A stretch of 64,000 nucleotides of DNA from Natrarchaeobius oligotrophus (GTDB taxonomy: Archaea > Halobacteriota > Halobacteria > Halobacteriales > Natrialbaceae), in contig NZ_REFZ01000003.1 in the NCBI RefSeq assembly GCF_003841465.1, forward strand, positions 124,001 through 188,000. The letters run 5' to 3'. The notes below the pieces were generated by a model that was not told where the DNA came from, ran no database searches, and was given only the letters and a program-made list of their open reading frames with translations. Positions 9,598-18,008 of this stretch are shown piece after piece. Position numbers and translations under genes: made by a program. The first letter of the stretch is position 1. Each line of letters starts with the position of its first letter.

Positions 9598-9843
9598 ATG
9601 GATGATTGCATGGAACGACAAACTTCATATGGCTCACACCAGTGGATTGATTCCAACTGGTGGGGTCTGCATCGCTCTAGTACCATTGAAATGAACAGAA
9701 AGCATCTTCAACAACAAGACCAGAGTGAAGGTGTTTCTTTAAATAACCCAAACTCCAATCAATCCTTTGATCCTCCCGCCGAAGGGTCGAAAGAAAGATT
9801 AGACATTGGGGCATATAAAGAGGTGATGGATTGTGGCAACTGA
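9598..9843 (+). CDS. Small hypothetical protein overlapping integrase start
   Basis: 81 aa, rich in Ser, Asn, Gln and Trp, with no recognised domain. It ends 11 bases inside the following integrase gene, and a strong purine-rich site (GAGGTGAT) lies within its last codons just before the GTG start of that integrase, so translation could be coupled. The composition is ordinary for island genes here. It could also be a chance open frame in the integrase leader. Confidence 0.35.
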   Translation: MDDCMERQTSYGSHQWIDSNWWGLHRSSTIEMNRKHLQQQDQSEGVSLNNPNSNQSFDPPAEGSKERLDIGAYKEVMDCGN

Positions 9844-11179
9844 CCAAGAAAAGGTAGAAGAAGTCCGCAACCGAATAATGGACTCAGAATCGCTCTCGAA
9901 AGCAAATCGAGACGTTCTGGTTCAGTATGATGAGGTATTAACCCGACGGCGTGGAACTAACATCAAAGCAAATAGGCACTATAAAAATCTTTATTGTGTT
10001 CTAGACTTAGCGAACCACGGTCTGGACTTAAATAAACTCATTGTGCCACGCGAATGTCAGTACGAAAATGGGTTAACTAAGAGTGAGCGCGAGGCGGAAG
10101 AAGCAATCAAAGAAATTGACACACATGTGAGAAACCGCGGATTCAACGACTCTGTAATTGACGACCGGTTTATCAAACTTCGAACATTCATCAATGCACT
10201 GGGAGATACTAACAGGATTCCCAACATGAGTGAATATGCGAAGACAAGTCATTACAACCCAAGGGAAAATGTCCCTGATGTTCATGAAATCCTCTGGTAT
10301 GAAGATGACGTCACGCCGATGATCGAAAACCGGCGTCAATATAATTACCGTGACAGCGCTTGGCTCGCAATGCTGTGGGCTTCTGGAGGGCGACCTGAAA
10401 GCGAAATCTATAAATTGGACATGTCAAATATCGAAGTGAGAAAAAATCGTATTGAACTTCGTATCCCAGAAGATACCAAAACAGGATACCGAACAAGAGA
10501 AATTTACACGGGAGTTCCATACGTCAGAGAATGGTTAAAAGAGCACCCCACGGCAGAGATGGACGAGCATTCAAAGACACCAGTATGGGTAAAATTGAAG
10601 GGCGATCAATCACAGCGTGTGAGTTATTCTCGATTGGGTGACATAACGAGGGATGCCGCAAAAGAGGCAGGGGTCGATAAGCCGTGTAATCCACAGTGGT
10701 TCAGAAAAAGTCGGGCGAGTGTCGCAGCACTTCGTCAAGGATACAGTATTGATGATATGCGCCAGACGTTCGGGTGGAAGCAAAGAACAGCAACTCCCGA
10801 ATATTATGTGGCGAAATTCGGCAAGCAAGCGTCGCGTGATCTCGCAGAAATCGAAGGCGCAACCATAGAGGATGATGAACGAACAAAGGCGATTGCTCCC
10901 GTGAAGTGTCCTGAGTGCTCACAATACACTTCTCGATTTCGAGGGCCGTGTCTCTGGTGTGGTACTGATATCGATCCCGATCAAGGACGTGCCGCGGACG
11001 AAGCTGCACGTGCTATGGCAGAAACTGCTAATGAATCTTGGAACGCGCTTGTCAGAGCGGTATCAGAGGGGGAAATTGATAAAAAGAATTTGGAAAGAGG
11101 AGAGATGATGGCCGAGGTTGCTCTTAACCATCCTGAAGCGATTGGACGTCTTCAAGACCTCTTCGATATGTACGAATAG
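9833..11179 (+). CDS. Tyrosine recombinase with C-terminal zinc ribbon
   Basis: 448 aa integrase of a haloarchaeal type. The catalytic domain has Arg187 (ASGGRPESEI), Arg291 in NPQWFRKSRA where the usual His is Gln288 and the following His is Lys292, and the Tyr324/Tyr325 pair in TPEYYVAKFG. Residues 359-376 form a CPEC/CLWC zinc ribbon, followed by a helical tail. The GTG start is supported by GAGGTGAT directly upstream. The Arg/Gln/Arg/Lys/Tyr set recurs in archaeal integrases, so the enzyme may well be active. It faces away from the other two recombinases and may belong to a different integration event. Confidence 0.88.
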   Translation: MATDQEKVEEVRNRIMDSESLSKANRDVLVQYDEVLTRRRGTNIKANRHYKNLYCVLDLANHGLDLNKLIVPRECQYENGLTKSEREAEEAIKEIDTHVRNRGFNDSVIDDRFIKLRTFINALGDTNRIPNMSEYAKTSHYNPRENVPDVHEILWYEDDVTPMIENRRQYNYRDSAWLAMLWASGGRPESEIYKLDMSNIEVRKNRIELRIPEDTKTGYRTREIYTGVPYVREWLKEHPTAEMDEHSKTPVWVKLKGDQSQRVSYSRLGDITRDAAKEAGVDKPCNPQWFRKSRASVAALRQGYSIDDMRQTFGWKQRTATPEYYVAKFGKQASRDLAEIEGATIEDDERTKAIAPVKCPECSQYTSRFRGPCLWCGTDIDPDQGRAADEAARAMAETANESWNALVRAVSEGEIDKKNLERGEMMAEVALNHPEAIGRLQDLFDMYE

Positions 11180-11187
11180 ATAGCGGA

Positions 11188-11406
11188 CTAATTCCACCGA
11201 TCGCTCACTTCTGCTGCTATTTCGATTTCTCGTTTTACTTGAGTGAGTTCCGCCGTTCCGCCTGCTTGAATAAGTGCAGCAATTGCGAGAACACGTATAA
11301 AGTCGTCTCCATGAAGTGCGAATTTGACAAGGTCTGTTCGATGATTATTTACAATCTCATCTACTGAACTACAATCACATGGACCGTGATGGTTGTTGAT
11401 TTTCAT
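11188..11406 (-). CDS. Small hypothetical protein
   Basis: 72 aa, convergent with the zinc-ribbon integrase and 8 bp from its stop. It has two cysteines near the N-terminus (GPCDCSS) and a predicted amphipathic helix pair (DDFIRVLAIAALIQAGG) that looks like one HEAT-type repeat. No family was recognised. Codon use matches the island. Confidence 0.5.
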   Translation of the reverse strand: MKINNHHGPCDCSSVDEIVNNHRTDLVKFALHGDDFIRVLAIAALIQAGGTAELTQVKREIEIAAEVSDRWN

Positions 11407-11585
11407 TTTGAGGAATGGGTCAAATTTTGGTCAAGGAATATGGGTTTGGTCTCCTTCTAAGCCACAACTGCATCAATGAGGCCAAGCCGTTTCATCAATC
11501 GGTGATTGGGTTACTAGCGAAATCTGATCTTAGGTGACTTATCCTACATTTGGGGGGTTGAAATAGCTGTTATATCAGACTCTTA

Positions 11586-12236
11586 CTACTGAATGTACCT
11601 TGGTAGCCGTTCACGGTTATACTGATTGAGCTTTACTTGTTCCTCAGTGAATAGGTCTCCGAGCGTTAATTCCAGAGTCCCCGGATTGAATCGTCCAACC
11701 CTGAGTGGGGCTACTCGCTGGATATACTGTTCAACCCGATCAACATCATGACGTCCGGCGGTGTGGAAAATCAGATACGTACGATATCCATTAGAGAACA
11801 TTCTTTTGAGACGGCGATACAGGGCAAGCTTCGCTGCCTTGTAATAAATTTCAGCAGCAATCTGTACAGGACTCGTGACCCTCACATCTGCAATCACGAA
11901 GTCTGACTGTGTCCCGATCCACTTTTCAACGCTGATCTCAACTTGTTCGCCGGTGACTTCCTTGATACGGTTGTGGAGAACTTTTACAGTTATCTCAGTG
12001 GCTATCTGATGTTCTCCGGATATCGATTCGGCTGCAAAGCAGTCCGACGTTCCATCCTTATGAACGAAGAATTCGAACAGATAATTTGTTGACAAGCCAT
12101 TATATTCAACTTCCCTATTACAAATAGGGCAGCTAAAATTGTATTCCAAAGTTGGATGATAACTTTCACTGATTAGCGTCTGGATTTCTTTACCCGTGTA
12201 GATGTGGTTGATATCGTTACGTTTAGCTACGAACAT
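11586..12236 (-). CDS. Putative CoiA-like zinc-finger nuclease
   Basis: 216 aa. An N-terminal CPIC pair (C36, C39) with H59 and C66 could bind one zinc. The core that follows resembles the PD-(D/E)xK fold of the competence protein CoiA: a conserved GEH at 74-76, then D117 (FVIADVRV) and E129-x-Y-x-K133 (IAAEIYYKA) after one strand. The C-terminal part (FNPGTLELTLGDLF) is typical of haloarchaeal homologues of unknown function. A nuclease acting on incoming or single-stranded DNA is a reasonable inference, but rests on motif spacing only. Confidence 0.55.
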   Translation of the reverse strand: MFVAKRNDINHIYTGKEIQTLISESYHPTLEYNFSCPICNREVEYNGLSTNYLFEFFVHKDGTSDCFAAESISGEHQIATEITVKVLHNRIKEVTGEQVEISVEKWIGTQSDFVIADVRVTSPVQIAAEIYYKAAKLALYRRLKRMFSNGYRTYLIFHTAGRHDVDRVEQYIQRVAPLRVGRFNPGTLELTLGDLFTEEQVKLNQYNRERLPRYIQ

Positions 12237-12481
12237 TGGCTATTGCATACGAATGATTGTATGGTCATTTCTGGTCCATAGACAGAACCAGTATTGTGTT
12301 GGCACTATCCTTTATCCGAGAATGATTTTTTCAGATTCTCATGCTACTGTGTACGTTGAAGGTCAGATACTTACTCAATCGCTGCTTGATGTCGATCGCA
12401 ATATCTTCGAAGATCGCCACTTACCTCATGCACCTTCCGGACCCTCCCGGAACCCATAATGGGTTGGTAATTTCAACAGAG

Positions 12482-12862
12482 TCACCAATCCGTACTCGCA
12501 TGTTCCTCGCTCTGTAACGTCTGGAGCGCAGTCTCATTGAGATTGCTCAATAGAAGGGCAATCATGAGATTAGATCCAGCAGTAACAACCTGTCTCTCGG
12601 AGTCATAGATGATGATATTGGCGTCTGATAGGGTCGATAAATGCGTCTGAGAGAGTGCATTGTACACGTTCCGATACGGCTCACCAGTCGCTCGATCCGA
12701 CGGAATGCCTTGTTCTCGCGCAGTGATTTCCTTAGCGAGAATTCGAACCGAGAGGTCATCATCGCACTCGGCCACCAACTTAATCACATATCGACGGCGC
12801 TGTGCTCTGAGCGAGTGATAGACCTGCGAGAGAAAGTCATCACTGTCGTTATCGTATACCAT
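12482..12862 (-). CDS. DUF7344-type haloarchaeal HTH protein
   Basis: 126 aa. The start pattern (VYHSLRAQRRRYVIKLVAE) followed by DLSVRILAKEITAREQG and YNALSQTHLSTLSDANII is that of the DUF7344 winged-helix domain found in many haloarchaeal regulators. The C-terminal segment is hydrophobic and helical (LMIALLLSNLNETAL). Target genes are unknown. It is divergent from the 13047 regulator, with the palindromic site between them. Confidence 0.7.
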   Translation of the reverse strand: MVYDNDSDDFLSQVYHSLRAQRRRYVIKLVAECDDDLSVRILAKEITAREQGIPSDRATGEPYRNVYNALSQTHLSTLSDANIIIYDSERQVVTAGSNLMIALLLSNLNETALQTLQSEEHASTDW

Positions 12863-12963
12863 GGTGAACTTGTAGAGTCAGCTCTGGACTCTCAAACACC
12901 TGTACTCCCAAGACGTGCCTGCGAGCGATCATCAACATAACCATGTACAAAATGGACCCAAAA

Positions 12964-13001
12964 TTAGTTCTTTTGAAAGAACTAATGATGGTTAGTTCTT
13001 T
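12964..13001. promoter_or_regulatory. Palindromic operator with third half-site
   Basis: TTAGTTCTTT at 12964-12973, a TG spacer, then the exact reverse complement AAAGAACTAA at 12976-12985, and a further direct copy of TTAGTTCTTT at 12992-13001. It lies in the divergent region between the DUF7344 gene and the 78 aa winged-helix gene, 45-80 bp ahead of the latter's start. A dimeric regulator bound cooperatively is the simplest reading, and autoregulation by the 13047 protein is inferred. Confidence 0.6.
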
Positions 13002-13046
13002 CAAGAGAATAAATGGCTAACTACCATCTGGTCAGCGATTTTCATA

Positions 13047-13283
13047 ATGAGCGATGGACCTGGCCGGAAGCCGACTATCTATGATGAGGATATCCTTGAC
13101 GTGTTTCGATCATCTTCTGATCCCGTCCTAACTACGTCCGAGGTCGCTTCTCATTTCGATATCACGCATCGAGGAGTTCGAGATCGATTAGAGAAGCTTG
13201 AGGAGGAGAATGTAATTGAATGTAAGAAGGTTGGTGCTAGAGGAATGGTTTGGTGGTATCCAGGGCATGCATCAACTCCGTAA
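13047..13283 (+). CDS. Small winged-helix DNA-binding protein
   Basis: 78 aa, almost all of it one winged-helix domain: VLTTSEVASHFDITHRGVRD as the helix-turn-helix, RLEKLEEENVIECKKVG and a GMVWWYPG wing. It belongs to a common class of single-domain haloarchaeal regulators encoded near mobile elements and toxins. The palindromic operator upstream suggests autorepression. No partner gene is directly coupled: the next gene starts 110 bp downstream. Confidence 0.75.
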   Translation: MSDGPGRKPTIYDEDILDVFRSSSDPVLTTSEVASHFDITHRGVRDRLEKLEEENVIECKKVGARGMVWWYPGHASTP

Positions 13284-13393
13284 GTTCGTTACCCGGTTAT
13301 CGGTAACCTTTCTTATCAATTTCACAACTCTGGTCTCGTCACCTGTCTATCCTAATGGGTAGTTTCAATAGAGACTAATGTTTACACCCCAAC

Positions 13394-13813
13394 ATGAGCT
13401 CAGATGACAAGACCGACGAAGACTCAAATCCTCTTGAAGACCTATACGTAGACGCTAGCTCCATCGACCGAGAGCGAATCCGTGACGCACTCAAAGATCT
13501 AGTAGCGATTGACCGCGACAGTGGAAACCCACGTTTCTATCAAAAGTTCGAAAATCTGAATTCCAAGGAAAAGTTTACTGCTGTACTCCTCTATCGACGC
13601 GCTCTCGCAGCACTAGACGACCTCGAAGAAGACGAAACCGTAGGAGAGGGATCCAACTACTTTGCAGACTTAATCGACGTAGATGGAAGCACTATCCGAC
13701 ATGCTGCCAACGATCTTGACTTTGTCAAAAATGAAGACGAACAAGGCGGATACCTCATCCCTGTCCACAATATCAAGAGAGCCGCTGAATACTTAGAAGA
13801 TACCGATTCATAA
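13394..13813 (+). CDS. Small winged-helix protein, left HerA operon (protein A)
   Basis: 139 aa with an acidic N-terminus, a helical region (KEKFTAVLLYRRALAALDDL) and a C-terminal winged helix (FADLIDVDGSTIRHAANDL, then GGYLIPVHNIKRAAEYLED). The same order and spacing recur in the 18392-18799 product (KAVIVLLSQRARQELD, ISEQSGVKKGTIYPTVREL, GSYRIPSHSINQAREYIDG), so the two look paralogous. It is the first gene of a plus-strand set, followed after 3 bp by the 317 aa gene and then the HerA-like ATPase. It probably mediates DNA binding or protein contacts in that system. Confidence 0.65.
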   Translation: MSSDDKTDEDSNPLEDLYVDASSIDRERIRDALKDLVAIDRDSGNPRFYQKFENLNSKEKFTAVLLYRRALAALDDLEEDETVGEGSNYFADLIDVDGSTIRHAANDLDFVKNEDEQGGYLIPVHNIKRAAEYLEDTDS

Positions 13814-13816
13814 TCT

Positions 13817-14770
13817 ATGAATTTTGACAGTCCCCCCAAAGATGCTTCCGACGAAAATCTCCTTGAGCTGTGCGAAGTGCTTCGTGAAAGCGACCACACT
13901 CGTGAAGAACTCTATGATGCAGTTGATCAAGGCAAAACACTAGTCCGCGATAACATACGGCTCGGAGTAGGGCTCGGATTTTTAGAAGAATCCGAGGAGG
14001 GAATCTCAGCTACTCCACGAGGAATAGAAGCTAGCTATAATCAGGACGATCCCAACGATCTAGCAGATCAATTCCAAGCCGGAATACAAGAGTATCAGCT
14101 ATATAACATCGTACTCAAGGAATTAGTCGTCAACGGTGTAACAGACGAAGATTCCATCACAAAAAGTGACATTTTGCAGGTATTTCGAACAGAAATTGGC
14201 CTGGAAGGCAGCGAAAATACACTAGGCTCAGCTGCAACTACTTTTCTCCAAATACTGGAAGCAGCGGGCTTAGGGGACTATATTGTTGGTAGAGGAGGAA
14301 ACGAAACGCGGCTCGAACTTGATGAAGAGTTTGAGGACTTGGCTAACCCGATAATCGAGGACAAACCAGAACAGCCGGACACACCAGACTCTCAGACCGA
14401 GCAAGAAAACACTGAGATCCGAACTAGATCCAAAACAACGGATACTCCGGTTCCAGAAGTGCAAGCTAGCAATCCCTTCCAGATCAGCTTAGAGTTGTCT
14501 GGTGACGAAGATCCAGCCAAAGTTGAAGAACTGATCGTTGCCGTGCGCCGAGGTCTCAACCGTGACCTTGAGATTTCTGATTTGGATCTGGACAGTGAAT
14601 CAGAAGATATCGAAGAAAACCTTGGATCCGATCAAGAAGATTCTGAAGAGGAATTAGAATTCTCTGAGAAGGAGAATGATGCTGAAGGTGAAAATGAATC
14701 TGAGTCTGACTCTTCTGATAGTTCTTTAGACACGTTCATGGGCTCAGAATCAGAAGCAGACGAAGAATGA
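13817..14770 (+). CDS. Multi-winged-helix protein with acidic tail (protein B)
   Basis: 317 aa. Residues 1-75 form a winged helix (HTREELYDAVDQGKTLVRDN, then GISATPRGIEAS). Residues 85-175 form a second helical module with a SITKSDILQVFRTEIGL segment and a GSAATTFLQILEAAGLGDYI segment. This is the layout also seen in the 16618-17607 protein. The last 80 residues are very acidic and low-complexity and are probably disordered. It starts 4 bp after the previous stop. The likely role is a scaffold or DNA-recognition subunit for the adjacent HerA-like ATPase; no catalytic motif is present. Confidence 0.6.
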   Translation: MNFDSPPKDASDENLLELCEVLRESDHTREELYDAVDQGKTLVRDNIRLGVGLGFLEESEEGISATPRGIEASYNQDDPNDLADQFQAGIQEYQLYNIVLKELVVNGVTDEDSITKSDILQVFRTEIGLEGSENTLGSAATTFLQILEAAGLGDYIVGRGGNETRLELDEEFEDLANPIIEDKPEQPDTPDSQTEQENTEIRTRSKTTDTPVPEVQASNPFQISLELSGDEDPAKVEELIVAVRRGLNRDLEISDLDLDSESEDIEENLGSDQEDSEEELEFSEKENDAEGENESESDSSDSSLDTFMGSESEADEE

Positions 14771-14869
14771 AAGCTGTTCCGCTGAAACCGTTTTAAGTAG
14801 CATAAATATGACAATAAGGAGATAAATTTATGTGTTTTGGAGAAACTAGTCCTATACAGAGACTGGCCT

Positions 14870-16615
14870 ATGTCTAACCAGGCCGACCACGGGAGTCAGA
14901 CTACAAGCTCCCCCGACACTATTCCGATCAACGACGCTGGTGAATCTCTTCCCGTTGTAGAGGTGTTAACCGGTAGAGGAGTTGTATTAGGAAAATCAGG
15001 GAGCGGGAAGAGTAACAGCGCCAGCGTTATTGTCGAAGAATTACTTGATGATGGCTTTCCCGTCCTCATCGTCGATGTGGACGGGGAATACTTCGGACTA
15101 AAAGAAGAGTACGAGCTGCTTCACCTAGGGGCAGACGAAGAGTGTGATCTCGCCGTTGGTGCAGAACACGCTGAAAAAATCGCCGAATTAACTCTTGAGC
15201 AGAATATCCCCGTTATTCTTGATGTATCTGGCTATCTCCATCAGGGGGATCAGAAGGAGTTAATCAAAGAAGTTGGACACCATCTTTTCGCTAAACAAAA
15301 GAAGCTCAAGAAACCCTTCTTACTGCTTGTTGAAGAGGTTCATGAGTATATCCCTGAATCTGGTCTTGATGAGGTTGGTCGGATGCTGATCAAAATCGCA
15401 AAACGTGGGAGAAAACACGGCTTGGGTCTTTGTGGTATCTCTCAGCGACCAGCCGATGTTAAGAAAGATTTCATCACCCAATGTGACTGGCATATTTGGC
15501 ACCGCCTCACCTGGGATAATGACACTAAGGTTGTTCGCCGTGTTCTCGGGTCAGAGTATTCTGATGCTATCCAAGAATTAGATGATGGTGAGGCGTTTCT
15601 GCTTACAGACTGGAACGATCAGATTCGACAAGTCCAATTCCGGCGGAAGCATACCTTTGACGCTGGTGCAACGCCGGGACTTGAGGAAATTGAGCGCCCT
15701 GATTTGAAATCAGTTAGTGAGGATATTGTTTCTGAGCTTGAAACCATTTCTGAACGCCAGCAGGCAGAGGCCAACGAGATCGAACGGCTTCGTTCGAAAC
15801 TTGAGGAACGCGAGGAGCGTATTGATCAGCTTGAGGAAGAGCTGGAGAAGGCGCGTGATGTGAGTGAGCTTGCGGAGCGGTTTACTGATGCTCTTGCACA
15901 GAATGAGGCAGATAGTACTCCCACAAAGAATTTAGAGGATACGGTTGAGCAGATTCGAAAGGAGAAGAACGGGGAGATTCGTGATCTCCGTCAGGAAAAC
16001 CGGCGGCTCCGTGAGGAAAACAAGGAGCTTCGAAGCCGGGTTGAGGAGCTAGCAGAAACTGTTGAAAGAGCAGAACGTTTCGAGAATCTTAACGAGAATA
16101 TCGAAGAGATTGCGGAAGCGTATATTAGGATGGGTGAAGCTCTCGGTCTTGATCCGCAACATGATGAAGCTGAGCGTCTTCGTGAGCGTGTTGAGATGCT
16201 TCAAGGCACAGTAGAGGATCTCCGCGAGCAGCAGGAAGGCCACCCAAAGCAGGATACACAAGATCCAGAAGTCGAGATTTCGGTATACCGGGAGTTCCTT
16301 GAGGATGAAGCGGTACAAGATGCGATAACTGCTGCTAAGAGAGAGGCGTCTTCCCCTCGATACGTAGAAGGAGTTGTCACCGCAGTGATGGCTGAAAATG
16401 AGTCTGTCACTTACGATCAAATCGCTGATGAGCTCGATATTAGCTCAACGGGTCATGTCGCCTCTGCCGTGAACGCGCTCTATGAAAGAGACATTGTGAC
16501 GAAGTCTAAAGACGGTCGCGTGACTAAGGTGGACCTCAATATCGACGAACTAGACGAGATACGAGCAACTGCGCAGCGTCGTGCAACCTCGCAGGAACTG
16601 ATGAGTAGTATCTAA
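14870..16615 (+). CDS. HerA/FtsK-like ATPase with coiled coil and C-terminal winged helix (protein C)
   Basis: 581 aa from the ATG at 14870; a TTG at 14837 is a longer alternative. The HerA-type motor has Walker A GKSGSGKSNS at about 41-50 and Walker B LLLVEEVHEYIP near 150, followed by KRGRKHGLGLCGISQRPADV, the sensor segment characteristic of HerA. Residues of about 285-455 form a long charged coiled coil. A winged helix (SVTYDQIADELDISSTGHVA) closes the protein. Known HerA proteins are hexameric DNA translocases working with NurA in end resection, or with SIR2 or DUF4297 effectors in defence. No nuclease or NADase is encoded beside this one. An AT-rich TATA-like stretch (near 14821-14830) suggests a separate promoter. 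Confidence 0.85.
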   Translation: MSNQADHGSQTTSSPDTIPINDAGESLPVVEVLTGRGVVLGKSGSGKSNSASVIVEELLDDGFPVLIVDVDGEYFGLKEEYELLHLGADEECDLAVGAEHAEKIAELTLEQNIPVILDVSGYLHQGDQKELIKEVGHHLFAKQKKLKKPFLLLVEEVHEYIPESGLDEVGRMLIKIAKRGRKHGLGLCGISQRPADVKKDFITQCDWHIWHRLTWDNDTKVVRRVLGSEYSDAIQELDDGEAFLLTDWNDQIRQVQFRRKHTFDAGATPGLEEIERPDLKSVSEDIVSELETISERQQAEANEIERLRSKLEEREERIDQLEEELEKARDVSELAERFTDALAQNEADSTPTKNLEDTVEQIRKEKNGEIRDLRQENRRLREENKELRSRVEELAETVERAERFENLNENIEEIAEAYIRMGEALGLDPQHDEAERLRERVEMLQGTVEDLREQQEGHPKQDTQDPEVEISVYREFLEDEAVQDAITAAKREASSPRYVEGVVTAVMAENESVTYDQIADELDISSTGHVASAVNALYERDIVTKSKDGRVTKVDLNIDELDEIRATAQRRATSQELMSSI

Positions 16616-16617
16616 GG

Positions 16618-17607
16618 CTACGACGTAGCTACTTCACTGGTTTCAGTTGTTTCTGCCGGCTCCAGATACCCGGTCTCCTGTTCTTCAGCGATCCCCGTGA
16701 ACAACAGCCAGGAGTAGAGTCTTTTTGCCCGGGTCTGGATCGTAGAGTCACTCCACCCTTTTAGATAGTCCTCGGAAACCTGCCTCATTACGTCCTTGTT
16801 CCGGAACTCGTCTTCCGGCATTCGCTCGCAGTAGGCTTGAGCAAGAGGAATCTCTAAGAGAGCCTCGCGGAGTATTCGCTTGCGTTGACCTACACTCGTC
16901 TGCTGTAGTTCCTTTCCTCGCTCTGTCAGCTCCGGACCATTGCGCGTAGACTCAGCGATCCCCAACCCATAACATGTAGTCAGAATTTTTGATGTATATC
17001 GGTCAGAGTAGTCAGACCGCTCCTGAAGCTCTTCGCGCGACTCGATCCGGCTAATCAAAGGTAGAATCTCGAAAACCTTCTCCGGCGGTACTCGCGGATT
17101 GTTCGGTCCACGCGGATTTTCCAGCGGTTCGGAGGCCTCAGGAAGTTCATCAATTTCCCCAGCTGCGACGACTCCGTTCGAGTAGGTGCCCAAGTCGAGA
17201 TAATCAATCCACTCCCCGTAAACCCTACCGTAGTTTCGGAAAGTGCTTTCAGCCGCAGCGTTGGATCCCGTTTCGAAGCTGATCAGACGGCCAATCTCTT
17301 CCACTTCGACAGACCCACCCTCAATCCGATCCAAAACCTCCGATACACCCGGGAGCTCTCGGAATGCATTTTCCAACGGCGAGGTGTCCTTGAGTTGGAT
17401 CACTCTTCGCGCATCTTCTGACACCGAGAGCTGGTTGTCATCTCGGTCAACCAGACCGAGAATGGTTGGATCATGAACCTTGTTTGACGCCGTTTTGGGT
17501 GCGATATCGAGACCTTCAGCAAGATCTTCGACAGTCGAAGCACCGCTGGTAGCTTCTCGTAGCACATCCTCGGTGTGCTCGGGAGGGCAATATAAGCGTC
17601 CAGTCAT
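16618..17607 (-). CDS. Multi-winged-helix protein, right operon (protein G)
   Basis: 329 aa. It has an N-terminal winged helix (STVEDLAEGLDIAPKTASNK), a middle module (AFRELPGVSEVLDRIEG, AAESTFRNYGRVYGEWIDYL) and a second winged-helix region (EKVFEILPLISRIESREEL), ending with WSDSTIQTRAKRLYSWLLF. The first 175 residues match the domain order of the 13817 protein, which suggests paralogy. It ends only 2 bp from the HerA stop on the other strand, and its start overlaps the preceding gene by 4 bases. Comparable helical modules accompany AAA or HerA ATPases in accessory regions. No enzymatic residues were seen. Confidence 0.6.
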   Translation of the reverse strand: MTGRLYCPPEHTEDVLREATSGASTVEDLAEGLDIAPKTASNKVHDPTILGLVDRDDNQLSVSEDARRVIQLKDTSPLENAFRELPGVSEVLDRIEGGSVEVEEIGRLISFETGSNAAAESTFRNYGRVYGEWIDYLDLGTYSNGVVAAGEIDELPEASEPLENPRGPNNPRVPPEKVFEILPLISRIESREELQERSDYSDRYTSKILTTCYGLGIAESTRNGPELTERGKELQQTSVGQRKRILREALLEIPLAQAYCERMPEDEFRNKDVMRQVSEDYLKGWSDSTIQTRAKRLYSWLLFTGIAEEQETGYLEPAETTETSEVATS

Positions 17608-18008
17608 GCAGTAGCCCCTCCAACAGCCTCTTCTATGTCATTCAGGGCATCGGGAAGGTTTTCAGCGATTAATCGGTGCTCGCTCTGCCCCTCTTTCTTG
17701 ATGTAGCCTTCCTCACGGAGTTCCTGCAAGTAGTTCCGGATCGTACGATCACTCTTATCGATCCGGTCGTAAAAAAACGAGGAAGTGAGGGAGTCCGTCT
17801 CGGACAGTTCGCCCTCGTAGGCGAACCGTTGACCGATGAAGTAGATCAGAATCTGGAGTCTAAGGTCGAGACTTCGATATTCTCCTTGAATATTGACCGT
17901 TCCATCTTCATGAAGACGGAATAGCTTCTCCACACGCTTGAAGTTCGATTCCAAGATCGTCTCGTCGTCCGTAACCATTCGGTCTTGGATTTTATCTTTA
18001 AGCGCCAT
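17604..18008 (-). CDS. Winged-helix protein, right operon (protein F)
   Basis: 134 aa from the ATG at 18008. A beta-rich start with a LFRLHEDGTVNIQGEYRSLD segment is followed by a winged helix (YDRIDKSDRTIRNYLQELRE and a YIKKEGQSEHRL wing). The start lies 11 bases inside the preceding gene and the stop overlaps the next gene by 4, so the four right-hand genes are tightly coupled. Function unknown; a DNA-binding or adaptor subunit of the HerA-associated system is inferred. Confidence 0.6.
   Translation of the reverse strand: MALKDKIQDRMVTDDETILESNFKRVEKLFRLHEDGTVNIQGEYRSLDLRLQILIYFIGQRFAYEGELSETDSLTSSFFYDRIDKSDRTIRNYLQELREEGYIKKEGQSEHRLIAENLPDALNDIEEAVGGATA

Noticed and set aside
12202-12459. 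85-codon plus-strand frame between the CoiA-like and DUF7344 genes
   Set aside because: It overlaps the start of the CoiA-like gene on the other strand and shows no domain or start signal.
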